In this document: piece by piece, positions 1-10,269 of the stretch | Numbering within the stretch: the first letter of the stretch is position 1 | Layout of the letters: every line of letters starts with the position of its first letter | Origin: Rhodobacteraceae bacterium Alg231-04 | Lineage (GTDB): Bacteria > Pseudomonadota > Alphaproteobacteria > Rhodobacterales > Rhodobacteraceae | Direction of reading: 5' to 3' | Length of the DNA: 64,000 nt | Assembly (NCBI GenBank): GCA_900143635.1 | Contig: FREY01000002.1 | Coordinates: 442,429-506,428 of the forward strand | Translations under genes and position numbers: made by a program | Notes under the pieces: model-generated | What the model was told of the DNA's origin: nothing | The model's input: the letters and a program-made list of their open reading frames with translations, nothing else | Databases searched by the model: none

Positions 1-485
1 CCCATGGCCACCATGTAGCCTTTGATTTCCACCTGCGGCGCCAAGAGCTTGATCGCTTCGCGGGCCAAGCCACCGGCGGCCACACGGGCGGCGGTTTCAC
101 GCGCCGAGGACCGGCCGCCGCCGCGATAGTCGCGGTTGCCGTATTTCTGATGGTAGGTGATGTCGGCATGACCGGGGCGGAAGGTCTGGGAAATCTCGCC
201 ATAGTCGCGCGACCGCTGGTCGGTGTTTTCGATCATCAGCTGCACCGGGGTGCCGGTGGTTTTGCCCTCGAACACGCCCGACAGGATCTTTACCGCGTCC
301 GGCTCATTGCGCTGGGTGGTGTTCTTGTTCTGACCGGGGCGCCGTTTGTCGAGCCAGACCTGCAGCATCTCGGGCGTCACCGGCACATTGGGCGGGCAGC
401 CATCAACGGTCGCGCCAAGCGCGGGTCCGTGACTTTCACCCCATGTGGTGACGCGGAAAAGATGGCCAAAGCTGTTCATCGACAT
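1..485 (-). CDS. aroC: Chorismate synthase, N-terminal part (runs off the left edge)
   Basis: Chorismate synthase catalyses the last step of the shikimate pathway, converting EPSP to chorismate with reduced FMN. The visible 161 residues start [10 protein letters not shown] and carry the family signature GESHG near residue 17, followed by the [16 protein letters not shown] stretch and the RPGHAD and [11 protein letters not shown] motifs of the FMN/EPSP pocket. The family is usually about 360 residues, so more than half lies outside the window. The ATG at 485 is chosen because translation begins directly with the conserved N-terminus. About 230 bases separate it from the next gene upstream. Confidence 0.96.
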   Translation of the reverse strand, partial: MSMNSFGHLFRVTTWGESHGPALGATVDGCPPNVPVTPEMLQVWLDKRRPGQNKNTTQRNEPDAVKILSGVFEGKTTGTPVQLMIENTDQRSRDYGEISQTFRPGHADITYHQKYGNRDYRGGGRSSARETAARVAAGGLAREAIKLLAPQVEIKGYMVAM

Positions 486-714
486 ATGCGGACTCCTTTG
501 CAGGCGTGCTTAGCGTTGCGGCAGTCCTGCCTCAAGCCAAATCGCCGAAACAGCGCATCTGCGCCCAGAGATCTGCAGCGTCGGCAACCGCATCAATCAA
601 CCCAATACCGATCTCCGCTGCTAGCGTTTGTGCCCCATTTAGGACGATGCCCCCTTACCGTTGCAGTGGCTTTCCCGGACTTGGCCAATACCGAAAGAAG
701 ACAGCAGGGGCACG

Positions 715-1707
715 TCACGCTGTGGCGGAAACCATCCCGCCCTGGAAAGTCATCCGTCGGATGGTCTTCGGGGTTTCGCCGTGTTCGCGTTTGAACCAAT
801 AGGCGAGATTCAATTGGGTGCCAAAACCAGTGGCAGCGGCGACTTCGGGGAGCGGCAGGCTGCTGTGTTCCAGCAGTTGGCGGGCACGTTCCAGCCGCAA
901 TTGCCGGTAGGCGTTCAGCGGCCCTGATCCGGTCTTGTCCTGGAAGCGTCGCTGCAATTTGCGAGTGGAAACGCCAAGCTCGGACGCGAGGTCACAGATC
1001 TGCAGAGGCTCTTCCAGATTGCTGCACATCAGGCCGAGACTTTTGTCGATCAGCACGTCACCTGCAGCGCGGCGGCGCAGCTCCAATAGTGCTTTGCTGA
1101 CAGGCTGGGTAGAAGCAGGGCACAATCCCAAATAACTGCTGAGTGCATCTACAAAAACCTGGCCCTGATCTTCGCGGATCATATCCAGTAGCAATTTTAT
1201 TGCGGCGAATCCGGAGATGGCACTGTGAATATTGCCGGATTGCGCCACAAGTTCGCCATTTGTTGCAGGGGTCAGGAAGTATTCTTGGGCGGCTGCAGCA
1301 AAATTCGGATGGATGGCCGCCTGATGAACGCGATGCATGCCGGTCTCATGAAGCAGGAAAACAGCACTGCCGGCCAGCACCGGACGCGCAGCGAGATGCA
1401 AAATCTGTGCGGTTCGGTTGCGTTCTTCCGGAGTCACGGTCCAACGGGTGGATATTCCACCCATGAAGATGGCCGTTCTGCGTGTCCAGTAACGGGCGTC
1501 ACCGGCTGGCTGTTCGCCAAGAGTGCGGACAGAGACCTGATAGGCAGCTGTCTGCAGCAGATCATTGGCGGAACGGAACAGGGCTGCAGCCATATGCGCC
1601 TCGGCGCCGCTGCTGCCAGTGGGAAGGATAATGTCGACGCCCAAGCTTAGGGCGGGGCGGACCAAAGTGTTGGGGGCAGGGCCCGAAAAGGATGCGCAGA
1701 ATGTCAT
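715..1707 (-). CDS. GlxA-type AraC family transcriptional regulator
   Basis: A 330-residue cytoplasmic regulator. Residues about 1-190 look like the DJ-1/PfpI (class I amidotransferase-like) sensor of the GlxA/CdhR/GbdR group, and residues about 225-325 form the paired helix-turn-helix AraC domain (ICDLASELGVSTRKLQRRF, then ATGFGTQLNLAYWFK). The frame is open further upstream, but the ATG at 1707 is preceded by a strong AGGAGGAA ribosome site, so I take that start. Members of this group often sense glycine betaine, carnitine or arginine. Lying just past gcvP in the same orientation, it could control glycine or betaine catabolism. That link is inference, because a good terminator separates it from gcvP. 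Confidence 0.85.
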   Translation of the reverse strand: MTFCASFSGPAPNTLVRPALSLGVDIILPTGSSGAEAHMAAALFRSANDLLQTAAYQVSVRTLGEQPAGDARYWTRRTAIFMGGISTRWTVTPEERNRTAQILHLAARPVLAGSAVFLLHETGMHRVHQAAIHPNFAAAAQEYFLTPATNGELVAQSGNIHSAISGFAAIKLLLDMIREDQGQVFVDALSSYLGLCPASTQPVSKALLELRRRAAGDVLIDKSLGLMCSNLEEPLQICDLASELGVSTRKLQRRFQDKTGSGPLNAYRQLRLERARQLLEHSSLPLPEVAAATGFGTQLNLAYWFKREHGETPKTIRRMTFQGGMVSATA

Positions 1708-1763
1708 GTCTTCCTCCTGTTGCCGGGCGCGGTTGCGTCCTTTTTGAGTGTCAAAAGAAAGGA

Positions 1764-1793
1764 CCTGTCCGCCGCTGGGCTGCGGCGGACAGG
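1764..1793 (-). terminator. Intrinsic terminator after gcvP
   Basis: A perfect 12-base-pair stem (CCTGTCCGCCGC at 1764-1775 with GCGGCGGACAGG at 1782-1793, six-base loop) lies 11 bases beyond the gcvP stop. Read on the minus strand it is followed by TCCTTTCTTTTG, a moderate U-rich tract. It would end the glycine cleavage transcript before the AraC-type gene. Confidence 0.85.
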
Positions 1794-1804
1794 CGAGGGG
1801 TTGG

Positions 1805-4672
1805 TCAGTTTGCGGCTTCTTCACCGTCTTCGTAATCTGACATCGGCGGACAGGTGCAAATCAGGTGGCGATCACCATATGCATTGTCCACGCGGTTGAC
1901 CGGCGGCCAGTATTTGTCGATCCCGAAGGAACCATCCGGGTAACAGGCCACTTCGCGGCTGTAGGGACGGTCCCAGTCGCCAACCAGATCGGCAATGGTG
2001 TGCGGCGCGTTCTTCAGCGGGTTGTTCTCCGCATCGACTTTACCGTCGATCACCTCTTGTGCCTCGGCCCGGATCGACAGCATCGCGTCGACAAAGCGGT
2101 CCAGCTCGTCCTTGGGTTCGGATTCTGTCGGCTCCACCATCAGCGTGCCTGCCACAGGCCAAGACATGGTTGGCGCATGGAAGCCACTGTCCATCAGACG
2201 CTTAGCCACATCATCCACGGTCACATTGCCAGCATCCGCCAGCGGGCGGGTGTCCAGAATGCACTCATGCGCGACCCGGCCCGTCTTGGAGGTATAGAGG
2301 ATGCCATAGGCGTCCTTCAGCCGTGCGGCGATGTAGTTGGCGTTGAGGATCGCCACTTTGGTTGCCTGCGTCAGACCTGCACCACCCATCAAGAGCACAT
2401 AGGCCCAGGAGACAGGCAGGATCGAAGGAGACCCAAAAGGAGCCGCCGAGACCGGACCCACGGCAGAGCCATATTCCGGGTGGCCCGGCAGGTGTTCGGT
2501 CAGGTGCGCTTTGACGCCGATCGGTCCCATGCCGGGGCCGCCGCCGCCGTGCGGAATGCAGAAGGTCTTGTGCAGGTTCAGGTGGCTGACGTCGCCGCCA
2601 ATGTCACCGGGGCGGGACAGACCCACCATAGCGTTCATATTGGCACCATCGATATAGACCTGACCGCCGTGGTCATGGGTGATCTGGCAGACTTCCTGCA
2701 CGGTTTCCTCGAACACACCGTGGGTCGACGGGTAGGTGATCATGCAGGCCGCGAGTTCACCCGAATGCTTTTCGGCCTTTTCGCGGAAGTCAGCGACATC
2801 GATATTGCCGTCTGCGTCGGCCTTCACCGGCACAACCTTGTAGCCCACCATCTGCGCAGACGCCGGATTGGTGCCATGGGCGGAGGTCGGGATCAGGCAG
2901 ATGTTGCGATGACCCTGCCCGCGCGAGGCGTGGTAGCTGCGGATGGTCAAGAGACCCGCATATTCGCCCTGCGCACCCGAGTTCGGCTGCTGGCTGATCG
3001 CGTCGTAACCGGTGATCTGGCAGAGCTTGTCGTTCAGATCGTCGATCATCTGGTGGTAGCCCTGCGCCTGATCCACCGGCACAAAGGGGTGCAGGTTGGC
3101 AAACTCGGGCCAGGTCACCGGGATCATCTCGATGGTTGCGTTCAGCTTCATGGTGCAGGAGCCGAGCGGGATCATCGCGCGGTCCAGCGCCAGATCGCGG
3201 TCAGCGAGGCGGCGCATATAGCGGGTCATCTCGGCCTCGGCCCGGTTCTTGTGGAAGATCGGGTGGGTCAGATACTCGCTTTCGCGCAGCGCATGTTCCG
3301 GCAGGCGGTAGGCGCGGTTCTTCTGGCTGTCGTCCTGTTTGGTGATGCCAAAGGCACCCCAGACCGCTTCGATGGTTTCCGGGCGGGTCTGTTCGTCCAG
3401 GGAGATGCCGACCTTGGTTTCACCCACTTTGCGCAGGTTGATACCGCGGGCGATGGCCGCTTCCATGACGGTTGCCTGCAGATGGCCGACCTCGACCGTG
3501 ATGGTGTCGAAGAAGACTTCCGGCTCGACAGTGAAGCCGTGTTCTTCCAGACCCGCAGCAAGGCGAGAGGTTTTGCGGTGCACGGATTGGGCAATTGCCT
3601 TGATCCCGTCGGGGCCATGGTAGACCGCATACATCGAGGCCATGACCGCCAGCAGCGCCTGCGCGGTGCAGACATTGGAGTTGGCTTTCTCGCGGCGGAT
3701 ATGCTGCTCGCGGGTTTGCAGCGCCAGACGGTAGGCCTTGTTGCCGCGCGCATCGACCGAGACACCGATGATACGGCCGGGCATGGCGCGCTTCAGCTTG
3801 TCGGTGGTCGCCATATAGGCGGCGTGCGGGCCGCCATAGCCCATCGGAACGCCAAACCGCTGGGTGGAGCCGATGGCGATGTCGGCGCCCATTTCGCCGG
3901 GCGATTTCAGCAGTGCCAGCGACAGGATGTCGGCGGCGACAATGGCGATACCTTTGTTTTCGTGCAGTTTTGCGATCTCATCTGTGAAGTCGCGCACGTG
4001 GCCATAAGTCCCCGGATACTGGAAGATCGCGCCAAAGACGGCGTCGGCATCCATAGTATCCGGGTCGCCCGTCACTACCTCGATCCCCAGAGGTTCGGCG
4101 CGGGTCTTGATCACTGCAATGGTCTGGGCATGGCAGTTCTGGTCAACGAAGAAGGCGGCGTTATTTGCTTTGCTGCGGCCCGAGCGCTTGGCCATGGCCA
4201 TGGCTTCGGCGGCCGCGGTGGCTTCGTCCAGCAGCGAGGCGTTCGCGATATCCATGCCGGTCAGGTCGCTGACCATGGTCTGGAAGTTCAACAGCGCTTC
4301 GAGGCGGCCTTGGGAAATCTCGGGCTGGTAGGGCGTGTAGGCGGTGTACCAGGCCGGGTTCTCCAGAATGTTGCGCAGGATCGGTGCGGGCGTCGTGGTG
4401 CCATAGTAGCCCTGGCCGATCAGCGAGGTCAGCTGTTTGTTCTTCGAGGCGATCTCTTTCATGTGGAAGAGCGCGTCGCGTTCGGTCATCGCCGGACCCC
4501 AGTCCAGTGCCTCTTTCTGGCGGATCGCCGGGGGCACGGTGGCGTCGATCAGATCGTCCAGCGTCTTGAAGCCAATGGTCTGCAGCATCGACGCCATTTC
4601 CTGGGTCGACGGGCCGATGTGGCGGCGGTTGGCGAAATCGTAGGCTTCGTAATCGGTCAGTTTGAAGGCCAT
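1805..4672 (-). CDS. gcvP: Glycine dehydrogenase (decarboxylating), P-protein
   Basis: The PLP-dependent P-protein decarboxylates glycine and passes the aminomethyl group to lipoylated GcvH. At 955 residues it is a full-length single-chain (homodimeric type) enzyme with both aminotransferase-like halves. The PLP lysine lies in [16 protein letters not shown] at roughly residue 700, and the glycine-rich loop and [10 protein letters not shown] motif are present. The start [22 protein letters not shown] is typical. It is the last gene of the gcvT-gcvH-gcvP order, 116 bases after gcvH, and is followed by an intrinsic terminator. Confidence 0.98.
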   Translation of the reverse strand: MAFKLTDYEAYDFANRRHIGPSTQEMASMLQTIGFKTLDDLIDATVPPAIRQKEALDWGPAMTERDALFHMKEIASKNKQLTSLIGQGYYGTTTPAPILRNILENPAWYTAYTPYQPEISQGRLEALLNFQTMVSDLTGMDIANASLLDEATAAAEAMAMAKRSGRSKANNAAFFVDQNCHAQTIAVIKTRAEPLGIEVVTGDPDTMDADAVFGAIFQYPGTYGHVRDFTDEIAKLHENKGIAIVAADILSLALLKSPGEMGADIAIGSTQRFGVPMGYGGPHAAYMATTDKLKRAMPGRIIGVSVDARGNKAYRLALQTREQHIRREKANSNVCTAQALLAVMASMYAVYHGPDGIKAIAQSVHRKTSRLAAGLEEHGFTVEPEVFFDTITVEVGHLQATVMEAAIARGINLRKVGETKVGISLDEQTRPETIEAVWGAFGITKQDDSQKNRAYRLPEHALRESEYLTHPIFHKNRAEAEMTRYMRRLADRDLALDRAMIPLGSCTMKLNATIEMIPVTWPEFANLHPFVPVDQAQGYHQMIDDLNDKLCQITGYDAISQQPNSGAQGEYAGLLTIRSYHASRGQGHRNICLIPTSAHGTNPASAQMVGYKVVPVKADADGNIDVADFREKAEKHSGELAACMITYPSTHGVFEETVQEVCQITHDHGGQVYIDGANMNAMVGLSRPGDIGGDVSHLNLHKTFCIPHGGGGPGMGPIGVKAHLTEHLPGHPEYGSAVGPVSAAPFGSPSILPVSWAYVLLMGGAGLTQATKVAILNANYIAARLKDAYGILYTSKTGRVAHECILDTRPLADAGNVTVDDVAKRLMDSGFHAPTMSWPVAGTLMVEPTESEPKDELDRFVDAMLSIRAEAQEVIDGKVDAENNPLKNAPHTIADLVGDWDRPYSREVACYPDGSFGIDKYWPPVNRVDNAYGDRHLICTCPPMSDYEDGEEAAN

Positions 4673-4717
4673 GTCCGGGCTCCAGTCTTGAGGTCCGCGA
4701 GGGCCGGAAGCGGGGGA

Positions 4718-4750
4718 GCCTCCGGCGGGGATATTTTTGGCAAGAGGAAG
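4718..4750 (-). repeat. Short extragenic element, copy 1 (3' of gcvH)
   Basis: Read on the minus strand this contains CTTCCTCTTGCCAAAAAT followed by ATCCCCGCCGGAGGC. The core CTCTTGCC-N-AAATATCCC recurs 3' of mtaB (13705-13732) and, more diverged, 3' of the DUF1801 gene (41180-41207), always in the sense of the gene it follows. Here it begins about 39 bases past the gcvH stop. Confidence 0.5.
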
Positions 4751-4780
4751 ACAGGGCGCTCTGCCGTCAGAGGCCCTGTC
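4750..4780 (-). other. Stem-loop between gcvH and gcvP
   Basis: GACAGGG at 4750-4756 pairs with CCCTGTC at 4774-4780, enclosing a second stem CTCTG/CAGAG around a CCGT loop. It follows the gcvH stop by 8 bases and has no U-tract, so it may act in partial termination or in protecting the gcvT-gcvH message and setting a different level for gcvP. Confidence 0.5.
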
Positions 4781-4788
4781 GGATGGGA

Positions 4789-5154
4789 TCAGCCGATCAG
4801 GGCTTTGTAGCCGTCCAGATCCATCAGCTCTTCGAGCTGGTCGGTATTGGCCAGTTTGATCTTGTAGATCCAGGCATCGCCCTCGGGGCTTTCGTTCAGC
4901 GCGCTGGGATTGTCGGCCAGTGCTTCGTTGGCTTCGATCACTTCGCCGTCGAGCGGCGCATAGATTTCGGAGGCCGCTTTGACGCTTTCGATGACGCCGA
5001 TCTCATCGCCTTTTTCAAAGTCGTCACCGGCTTCTTTCTGCTCGATGAAGACAATCTCGCCCAGCTGGTCGGCGGCGTGTTTGGTGATGCCAACGGTGGC
5101 GGTGTCGCCCTCAACGAGGACCCATTCGTGTTCTTCGGAGTAATAGGTTGTCAT
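4789..5154 (-). CDS. gcvH: Glycine cleavage system H-protein
   Basis: A 121-residue lipoyl carrier that shuttles the aminomethyl group between P-, T- and L-proteins. The lipoylation site is Lys59 in the IGVIESVKA context. The length is close to the family norm of about 125. The ATG at 5154 has an AGGAGC ribosome site nine bases upstream. It lies 17 bases downstream of gcvT, so the two are almost certainly cotranscribed. The lipoyl group would be made by the lipA product encoded in the same cluster. Confidence 0.97.
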   Translation of the reverse strand: MTTYYSEEHEWVLVEGDTATVGITKHAADQLGEIVFIEQKEAGDDFEKGDEIGVIESVKAASEIYAPLDGEVIEANEALADNPSALNESPEGDAWIYKIKLANTDQLEELMDLDGYKALIG

Positions 5155-5171
5155 GGTTTCGCTCCTGATGT

Positions 5172-6269
5172 TCAGCGTTTGTAGTTCTGGGTGACAAAGG
5201 GCAGCGCGACGATTTCGGCCGGCTGTGCCTTGCCCCGAATGATGAGGTTCACTTTTTCGCCCGGCTGGCCGTGACCGGCCGCGACGTAGCCCATTGCGAC
5301 AGGTGCGCCGACAGTGGGGCCAAAGCCGCCCGAGGTGATGGTGCCGATGCTGTTGCCCTCAAAGCATTGGATCTCGACGCCCTGACGGGCCGGGGCGCGA
5401 CCTTCGGGTTTGATGCCGACGAGTTTCTTCGCAGCGCCTTCGGCGAGTTCCTTTTGGATCCGGTCGGCACCGGGAAACCCGCCTTCTTCTTTCCGGCGTT
5501 TTTGAATGGCCCAGTTCAGTGAGGCCTCGATTGGCGAAGTCGACTGGTCGATGTCGTTGCCATAGAGGCAGAGGCCAGCCTCCAGCCGCAGGCTGTCGCG
5601 CGCGCCGAGGCCTGCCGGTTCGCAGTCCGCGTGGGCGAGGAAGGCGCGGGAGACGTCAACGGCCTTGCCTTCGGGGATGGAAATCTCGTAGCCGTCTTCG
5701 CCGGTGTAGCCGAGGCGAGAGATACGGCAGTCCGCGCCGTTTATCTCTGCGACGATGGTTTCCATGAATTTCATGTCGCGCGCAGCGGGGCAGAGGTCAC
5801 CAACAACCTCTTCGGCCTTGGGGCCTTGGACGGCGACCAGCGCGCGGTCGAAAATTTCGATCACCTCTACGCCGTCTAGGTTCGCGGCCATATGCGGGAT
5901 GTCCTGGTGGCGCAGGGCGGCGTTGACGACGACGAAATAGTGATCGCCAGCGTTAGAGACGATCAGGTCGTCCATGATGCCGCCGTCGGCATTGGTGAAG
6001 AACCCGTAGCGGGCCTTGCCCTCTTTCAGGGTCGCAAAGGCCTGCGGGCACAGGGTTTCGAGCTTTTCGCCGACGTTCTCACCGCGCAGGATCACCTGAC
6101 CCATGTGGGAGACGTCGAAGAGTGCGGCCTTTTCACGGCAGTGCTTGTGTTCGCCCATGATGCCCATGGGGTACTGGACCGGCATGTCCCAGCCGGCGAA
6201 ATCAACCATTTTGCCGCCAAGCTCGACATGCAGGTCATAAAGCGGTGTGCGTTTTGGTGTACCGGACAT
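5172..6269 (-). CDS. gcvT: Aminomethyltransferase, T-protein
   Basis: The T-protein releases ammonia from the aminomethyl-H-protein and moves the one-carbon unit to tetrahydrofolate. The product is 365 residues, with the N-terminal folate-binding region (VDFAGWDMPVQYP, then VSHMGQ), the YTGEDGYEI motif in the middle and the C-terminal barrel. The open frame continues 25 codons upstream, but the start at 6269 (MSGTPKRTPLYDLH) matches family N-termini and has an AGAAGG site just before it. The upstream neighbour is the AGCS symporter, separated by a strong stem-loop. Confidence 0.97.
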   Translation of the reverse strand: MSGTPKRTPLYDLHVELGGKMVDFAGWDMPVQYPMGIMGEHKHCREKAALFDVSHMGQVILRGENVGEKLETLCPQAFATLKEGKARYGFFTNADGGIMDDLIVSNAGDHYFVVVNAALRHQDIPHMAANLDGVEVIEIFDRALVAVQGPKAEEVVGDLCPAARDMKFMETIVAEINGADCRISRLGYTGEDGYEISIPEGKAVDVSRAFLAHADCEPAGLGARDSLRLEAGLCLYGNDIDQSTSPIEASLNWAIQKRRKEEGGFPGADRIQKELAEGAAKKLVGIKPEGRAPARQGVEIQCFEGNSIGTITSGGFGPTVGAPVAMGYVAAGHGQPGEKVNLIIRGKAQPAEIVALPFVTQNYKR

Positions 6270-6307
6270 GGGGGTCAACCTTCTTTGAATAGATGTGAGT
6301 GGTGGCT

Positions 6308-6335
6308 GGGAGGCGCAGCGCGAACTGCGCCTCCC
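6308..6335 (-). terminator. Perfect 11-bp stem-loop between symporter and gcvT
   Basis: GGGAGGCGCAG at 6308-6318 pairs perfectly with CTGCGCCTCCC at 6325-6335 around a six-base loop. It sits 16 bases past the symporter stop and about 40 bases before the gcvT start. No U-tract follows on the minus strand (TGTTTT lies on the opposite side), so it may be a leaky terminator or an RNA-stability element rather than a full stop. Confidence 0.6.
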
Positions 6336-6351
6336 TGTTTTCAAGCAGCGG

Positions 6352-7722
6352 TTATTCAGCCGCTGTTTTTGCCTCTTCGGACTGGCCGTTTGTGGCGAAG
6401 AACTCTTTTGTCACCTTGAAGACGACCGGGCTGAGCAGGGCGAGTGCGATCAGGTTCGGGATCGCCATCATTGCGTTCAGCGTGTCAGCCAAGAGCCAGA
6501 TGAAGCCGAGGTCTGCGGTGGCACCGAAGTAGATCATCACGATCCACAGCACCCGGTAGGGCAGCAGCGACTTCACGCCGAGGAAGAACTCCACGCATTT
6601 TTCGCCGTAGTAGGACCAGCCGATGATGGTGGTGAAGGCGAAGATCGACAGGGCAACCGCGATGAAGGCGCCGCCAAAGCCGGGCAGGGAGGTTTCAAAC
6701 GCCAGCGAGGTCAGCGCCGCGCCGCTTTCACCAGAGATCCACGCGCCGGAGGCGATGATCGCCAGGCCGGTGATGGAGCAGACGATGATGGTGTCGATGA
6801 AGGTGCCGAGCATGGCGACCAGGCCCTGGTTCACCGGACCTTTGGTTTCGGCCGCAGCGTGAGCAATCGGAGCGGAACCGAGGCCGGCCTCGTTCGAGAA
6901 GACACCGCGTGCCACACCAAAGCGGATGGCGGCCCAGACAGCAGCACCTGCAAAACCACCTTCAGCAGCGGACGGGGTGAAAGCGTGGGTGAAGACCAGC
7001 GACAGGGCGTTGCCCAGAGCGTCGGCGTTCAGCAGCAGGACCAGCAGGCCGGCCGCGATGTAGGCCACCGCCATGAAAGGCACCAGCTTGCCGGCGACGT
7101 TGCCGATGCGGGTGATGCCGCCGAGGATCACTGCTGCGGTCAGACCCATCAGGATCACGCCAGTCAGCGAGGTGTTGAGACCGAAGTTGGCTTCCAGCAC
7201 GCTCGCCACGCCATTGGCCTGCACGCCGTTACCGATGCCGAAGGCTGCGATGCCGCCGAACAGGGCGAAGGCAGGTGCCAGCCAGTACCAAGAGGCAGAA
7301 AGACCGTTCTTGATGTAATACATCGGCCCGCCGACGTAGTTGCCTTCCTCGTCCTGCTCGCGGAATTTCACTGCGCAGACGGCTTCGCTGTATTTGGTGG
7401 CCATGCCGACCAGCGCGGTCATCCACATCCAGAACAGGGCGCCCGGCCCGCCAAGGAAGACGGCGGTAGCAACGCCGGCGATGTTGCCGGTACCGATGGT
7501 GGCCGACAGCGCGGTCATCAGGGCGTTGAACGGGCTGATCTGGCCTTCGCCCTGGCTTTCACGGCCTTTGAACAGCAGGCTGAAGCCAGTGCCGATACGC
7601 AGGATCGGCATGAATTTCAGCCCCACCTGCAGGAAGAATCCCACTCCCAAAATAAGGACCAGCATCAGCGGCCCCCAGACGATGCCGTTAATGGCCCCGA
7701 CAATACTATTTAACGCTTCCAT
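6352..7722 (-). CDS. Alanine/glycine:cation symporter (AGCS family)
   Basis: A 456-residue inner-membrane transporter of the AGCS family, which takes up alanine or glycine with Na+ or H+. Many hydrophobic helices are evident, together with the family stretches GTGNIAGVATAVFLGGPGA and NEAGLGSAPIAHAAAET. Its place between lipA and gcvT, inside a cluster whose other members all serve glycine oxidation, makes glycine the likely main substrate. That is inference from context, since the sequence alone does not separate alanine from glycine carriers. It starts 25 bases after the lipA stop. Confidence 0.93.
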   Translation of the reverse strand: MEALNSIVGAINGIVWGPLMLVLILGVGFFLQVGLKFMPILRIGTGFSLLFKGRESQGEGQISPFNALMTALSATIGTGNIAGVATAVFLGGPGALFWMWMTALVGMATKYSEAVCAVKFREQDEEGNYVGGPMYYIKNGLSASWYWLAPAFALFGGIAAFGIGNGVQANGVASVLEANFGLNTSLTGVILMGLTAAVILGGITRIGNVAGKLVPFMAVAYIAAGLLVLLLNADALGNALSLVFTHAFTPSAAEGGFAGAAVWAAIRFGVARGVFSNEAGLGSAPIAHAAAETKGPVNQGLVAMLGTFIDTIIVCSITGLAIIASGAWISGESGAALTSLAFETSLPGFGGAFIAVALSIFAFTTIIGWSYYGEKCVEFFLGVKSLLPYRVLWIVMIYFGATADLGFIWLLADTLNAMMAIPNLIALALLSPVVFKVTKEFFATNGQSEEAKTAAE

Positions 7723-7747
7723 GGATACCCTCCCAATGCGTTACTCT

Positions 7748-8692
7748 TTATGCCCCGGCGGCCAGTGCCTGTTGGCGGGCCTGTTTCAGGGCGGCAAAAT
7801 CTTCATCCGCGTGGAATGATGAGCGGGTCAGCGGTGTCGCTGAGACGCCTAAGAACCCTTTCGACCGGGCAATCTGCTCTATTTGGGCAAACTCCTCCGG
7901 CTCCCAGAACCGGTCGATCGGGTGATGCTTTGGAGTGGGCTGCAGGTATTGGCCCACAGTCAGAAAATCGACGTTGGCGGCGCGCAGGTCGTCCATGACC
8001 TGGCGGATGTCGTCGAGAGTTTCGCCAAGACCGACCATCAGGCCAGACTTTGTGAACAGCTCCGGATTGGCGCGTTTGGCGTCATCGAGCAGCCGCAGCG
8101 ACGTATAGTAGCGGGCACCGGGGCGCACGCGCGGATAGAGATGCGGCACGGTTTCCAGGTTGTGGTTGAACACATCCGGGGCGGCCGCAAAGACGGCGTT
8201 CCCGGCATTGCCCTTGCCCAGAAAATCCGGCGTCAGCACTTCGATCGTGGTGCCGGGGTTCTGGTGGCGTGTTGCGCGGATGGTCTGGGCAATGTGGTCT
8301 GCGCCGCCATCGTCCAAATCATCCCGATCCACGGATGTGATCACCACGTGGCGCAGGCCCAGTTTCTTCACCGCTGCTGCCACGCGGCCGGGCTCAAAGG
8401 CGTCCAGAGTGTCCGGCTTGCCGGTTGATACATTGCAGAAGGAGCAGCCCCGCGTGCAGACCTCGCCCATGATCATCATGGTGGCGTGTCGCTTGGACCA
8501 GCACTCGCCGATATTCGGGCAGGCGGCCTCTTCGCAGACGGTGGCCAGATCGTGGTCGCGCATCAGGCGGCGGGTCTCGTAATACTCCGCGCTTTCGATC
8601 TTTTTCTTGCGGATCCACTTCGGTTTGCGCGGGATGGCGCTTTCGGCCTTATGGGCCTTTTCCGGGTGGCGGGGGCGCAGCTGGATGGTCAT
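7748..8692 (-). CDS. lipA: Lipoyl synthase
   Basis: A radical SAM enzyme that inserts two sulfurs into protein-bound octanoyl groups. The 314-residue product has the auxiliary cluster motif [12 protein letters not shown] and the radical SAM motif CTRGCSFC in the expected order, and ends with the family region near [10 protein letters not shown]. The open frame extends 43 codons upstream into lpdA. The start at 8692 ([18 protein letters not shown]) lies 22 bases after the lpdA stop, and translation from there matches the family N-terminus. lipA here sits with the genes for the lipoyl-dependent enzymes it serves. Confidence 0.97.
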   Translation of the reverse strand: MTIQLRPRHPEKAHKAESAIPRKPKWIRKKKIESAEYYETRRLMRDHDLATVCEEAACPNIGECWSKRHATMMIMGEVCTRGCSFCNVSTGKPDTLDAFEPGRVAAAVKKLGLRHVVITSVDRDDLDDGGADHIAQTIRATRHQNPGTTIEVLTPDFLGKGNAGNAVFAAAPDVFNHNLETVPHLYPRVRPGARYYTSLRLLDDAKRANPELFTKSGLMVGLGETLDDIRQVMDDLRAANVDFLTVGQYLQPTPKHHPIDRFWEPEEFAQIEQIARSKGFLGVSATPLTRSSFHADEDFAALKQARQQALAAGA

Positions 8693-8714
8693 CTGGCGGC
8701 TTCCTTCTTGCAGA

Positions 8715-10097
8715 TCAGGCGTGGATCGCGCGGCCCATGGCGTCGAGACAGGCTTCCTTGACGGCTTCGGCCATCGACGGATGCGCGTGGCAGGCGGCGG
8801 CGACCTCGGAAACCGTGGCACCTTTGGCCATGGCCAGCACCAGTTCGGCGATCAGATCGCCAGCATGGGCACCGCAAATATGCGCGCCGAGGAGCTTACC
8901 TGAAGGGTCTGCCAGTACTTTCACAGCGCCATCGGTTTCACCGGATGCACGGGCACGGGAGTTGGCCATGAAGGTAAATTTGCCGCTGATGTAGTCCACT
9001 CCGGCCTCTTTCAAAGCCTCCTCGGTGGCCCCAACCGAGGCGACCTCGGGGTCGGTGTAAACCACGCCGGGCACCAGATTGTAGTCGACGTGGGCCGTGA
9101 GGCCTGCCAGCATTTCCACACAGGCAACGCCGTCCTCTTCGGCCTTATGGGCCAGCATCGGGCCGGGCACGCAGTCGCCGATGGCATAGAGGCCGGGCAC
9201 CGAAGTCTGGAAACTGCCGTCGACCTCGATGAAACCGCGGGTGTTCACATTCACGCCGAGGGCATCAAGGCCAAGGCCTTTGATCACCGGGCGGCGGCCG
9301 ATGGCGACCAGCACCTTGTCGGCCTCGAGCACCTCTTCCTTGTCCTTGCCGACCCGTTCCATTGTCAGAACGAGCCCACCGTCGGTTTTTGCTACCGACT
9401 TCACGGCGCGGCCCAGCTGGAACTTCATGCCGCGCTTGGAGAGGGCACGCTGTGCCAGCTTGGCAGTGTCACCGTCGATGCCCGGCAGAATGCGGTCAAG
9501 GTATTCGACAACCGTGACCTTGGATCCGAGGCGCGACCAGACCTGGCCAAGCTCCAGCCCGATCACGCCTGCGCCGATCACCACCAGATGCTGCGGCACG
9601 GCTTCCAATGCCAGCGCTCCGGTGCTGCTCAGCACGTCCACTTCGTCGGTCACCACATCAGGGAGGACTGCGGGTTCCGAACCAGTGGCGATGAGAATGT
9701 GTTTGGCGGTGTATGTGTCTTCACCCACCTGAACCTGACCGGGTGCGGGAATGGTCGCCCATCCCTCGATCAGCTCGATCCCGTTCTTCTTGAACAGGAA
9801 CGCAATACCCTTGGTGAGATCCGCAACGGTCTTGTCTTTGCGCGCCATCATCGCGCCGAGGTCCAGCGCAGCGCCTTCGACACTGACACCGTGGGCCGCG
9901 AGATGTGACAGCTCTGCGTATATTCCGGAGGAGGTCAGCAGCGCCTTGGAGGGGATACAGCCCACGTTCAGACAGGTGCCACCCAAAGATCCGCGGCCTT
10001 CTACGCAGGCAACGCTCATGCCCAGCTGGGCTGCACGAATGGCGGCCACATAACCGCCGGGCCCGCCACCAATCACAATCAGATCAAAAACACTCAT
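8715..10097 (-). CDS. lpdA: Dihydrolipoyl dehydrogenase (E3 / glycine cleavage L-protein)
   Basis: A 460-residue FAD- and NAD-dependent disulfide oxidoreductase that reoxidises dihydrolipoyl groups. Visible features are the FAD dinucleotide fold [10 protein letters not shown] at the N-terminus, the redox pair Cys42/Cys47 in [10 protein letters not shown], a second nucleotide fold ([12 protein letters not shown]) and the His-Glu dyad in [13 protein letters not shown] near the C-terminus. The ATG at 10097 has a GGGAGGG ribosome site. It is the first gene of the cluster leading into lipA. Bacteria often carry several copies of E3, and this one probably serves glycine cleavage as the L-protein. 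Confidence 0.96.
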   Translation of the reverse strand: MSVFDLIVIGGGPGGYVAAIRAAQLGMSVACVEGRGSLGGTCLNVGCIPSKALLTSSGIYAELSHLAAHGVSVEGAALDLGAMMARKDKTVADLTKGIAFLFKKNGIELIEGWATIPAPGQVQVGEDTYTAKHILIATGSEPAVLPDVVTDEVDVLSSTGALALEAVPQHLVVIGAGVIGLELGQVWSRLGSKVTVVEYLDRILPGIDGDTAKLAQRALSKRGMKFQLGRAVKSVAKTDGGLVLTMERVGKDKEEVLEADKVLVAIGRRPVIKGLGLDALGVNVNTRGFIEVDGSFQTSVPGLYAIGDCVPGPMLAHKAEEDGVACVEMLAGLTAHVDYNLVPGVVYTDPEVASVGATEEALKEAGVDYISGKFTFMANSRARASGETDGAVKVLADPSGKLLGAHICGAHAGDLIAELVLAMAKGATVSEVAAACHAHPSMAEAVKEACLDAMGRAIHA

Positions 10098-10168
10098 CAG
10101 ATCCCTCCCAAGATCGAACTTCCGCTTCAGGAGTGTATGCACTCGTACGCAACTTGATGACTCGTTTA

Positions 10169-10260
10169 GGAAACTTTTCCCCTATCGGCAACAAAAGATT
10201 TTGAGAGGAAATTTTGACTGTGACATGCATCAAAGCTAAGCTCCTTGGGAAACAAGGGAA
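10169..10260. promoter_or_regulatory. Divergent control region of lpdA cluster and XRE-cupin regulator, with GGAAA motifs
   Basis: Three similar A-rich boxes lie here: an inverted repeat GGAAACTTTTCC at 10169-10180, GGAAATTTT at 10207-10215, and GGGAAACAAGGGAAAAG from 10247. A divergent regulator gene beside a catabolic operon commonly binds such repeats. Assigning them to the XRE-cupin protein is inference. The last box partly overlaps the AAGGGA ribosome site of that gene. Confidence 0.35.
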
Positions 10261-10269
10261 AAGCACGAA

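Noticed and set aside
1865-4810. A 981-codon plus-strand open frame opposite gcvP.
   Set aside because: It is the antisense shadow of a highly conserved full-length gcvP in GC-rich DNA, has no recognisable domains and no ribosome site.
6270-10269. Possible glycine riboswitch in front of gcvT or lpdA.
   Set aside because: The 82-base gcvT leader holds a simple stem-loop, and the lpdA leader lacks the tandem conserved cores of a glycine aptamer.
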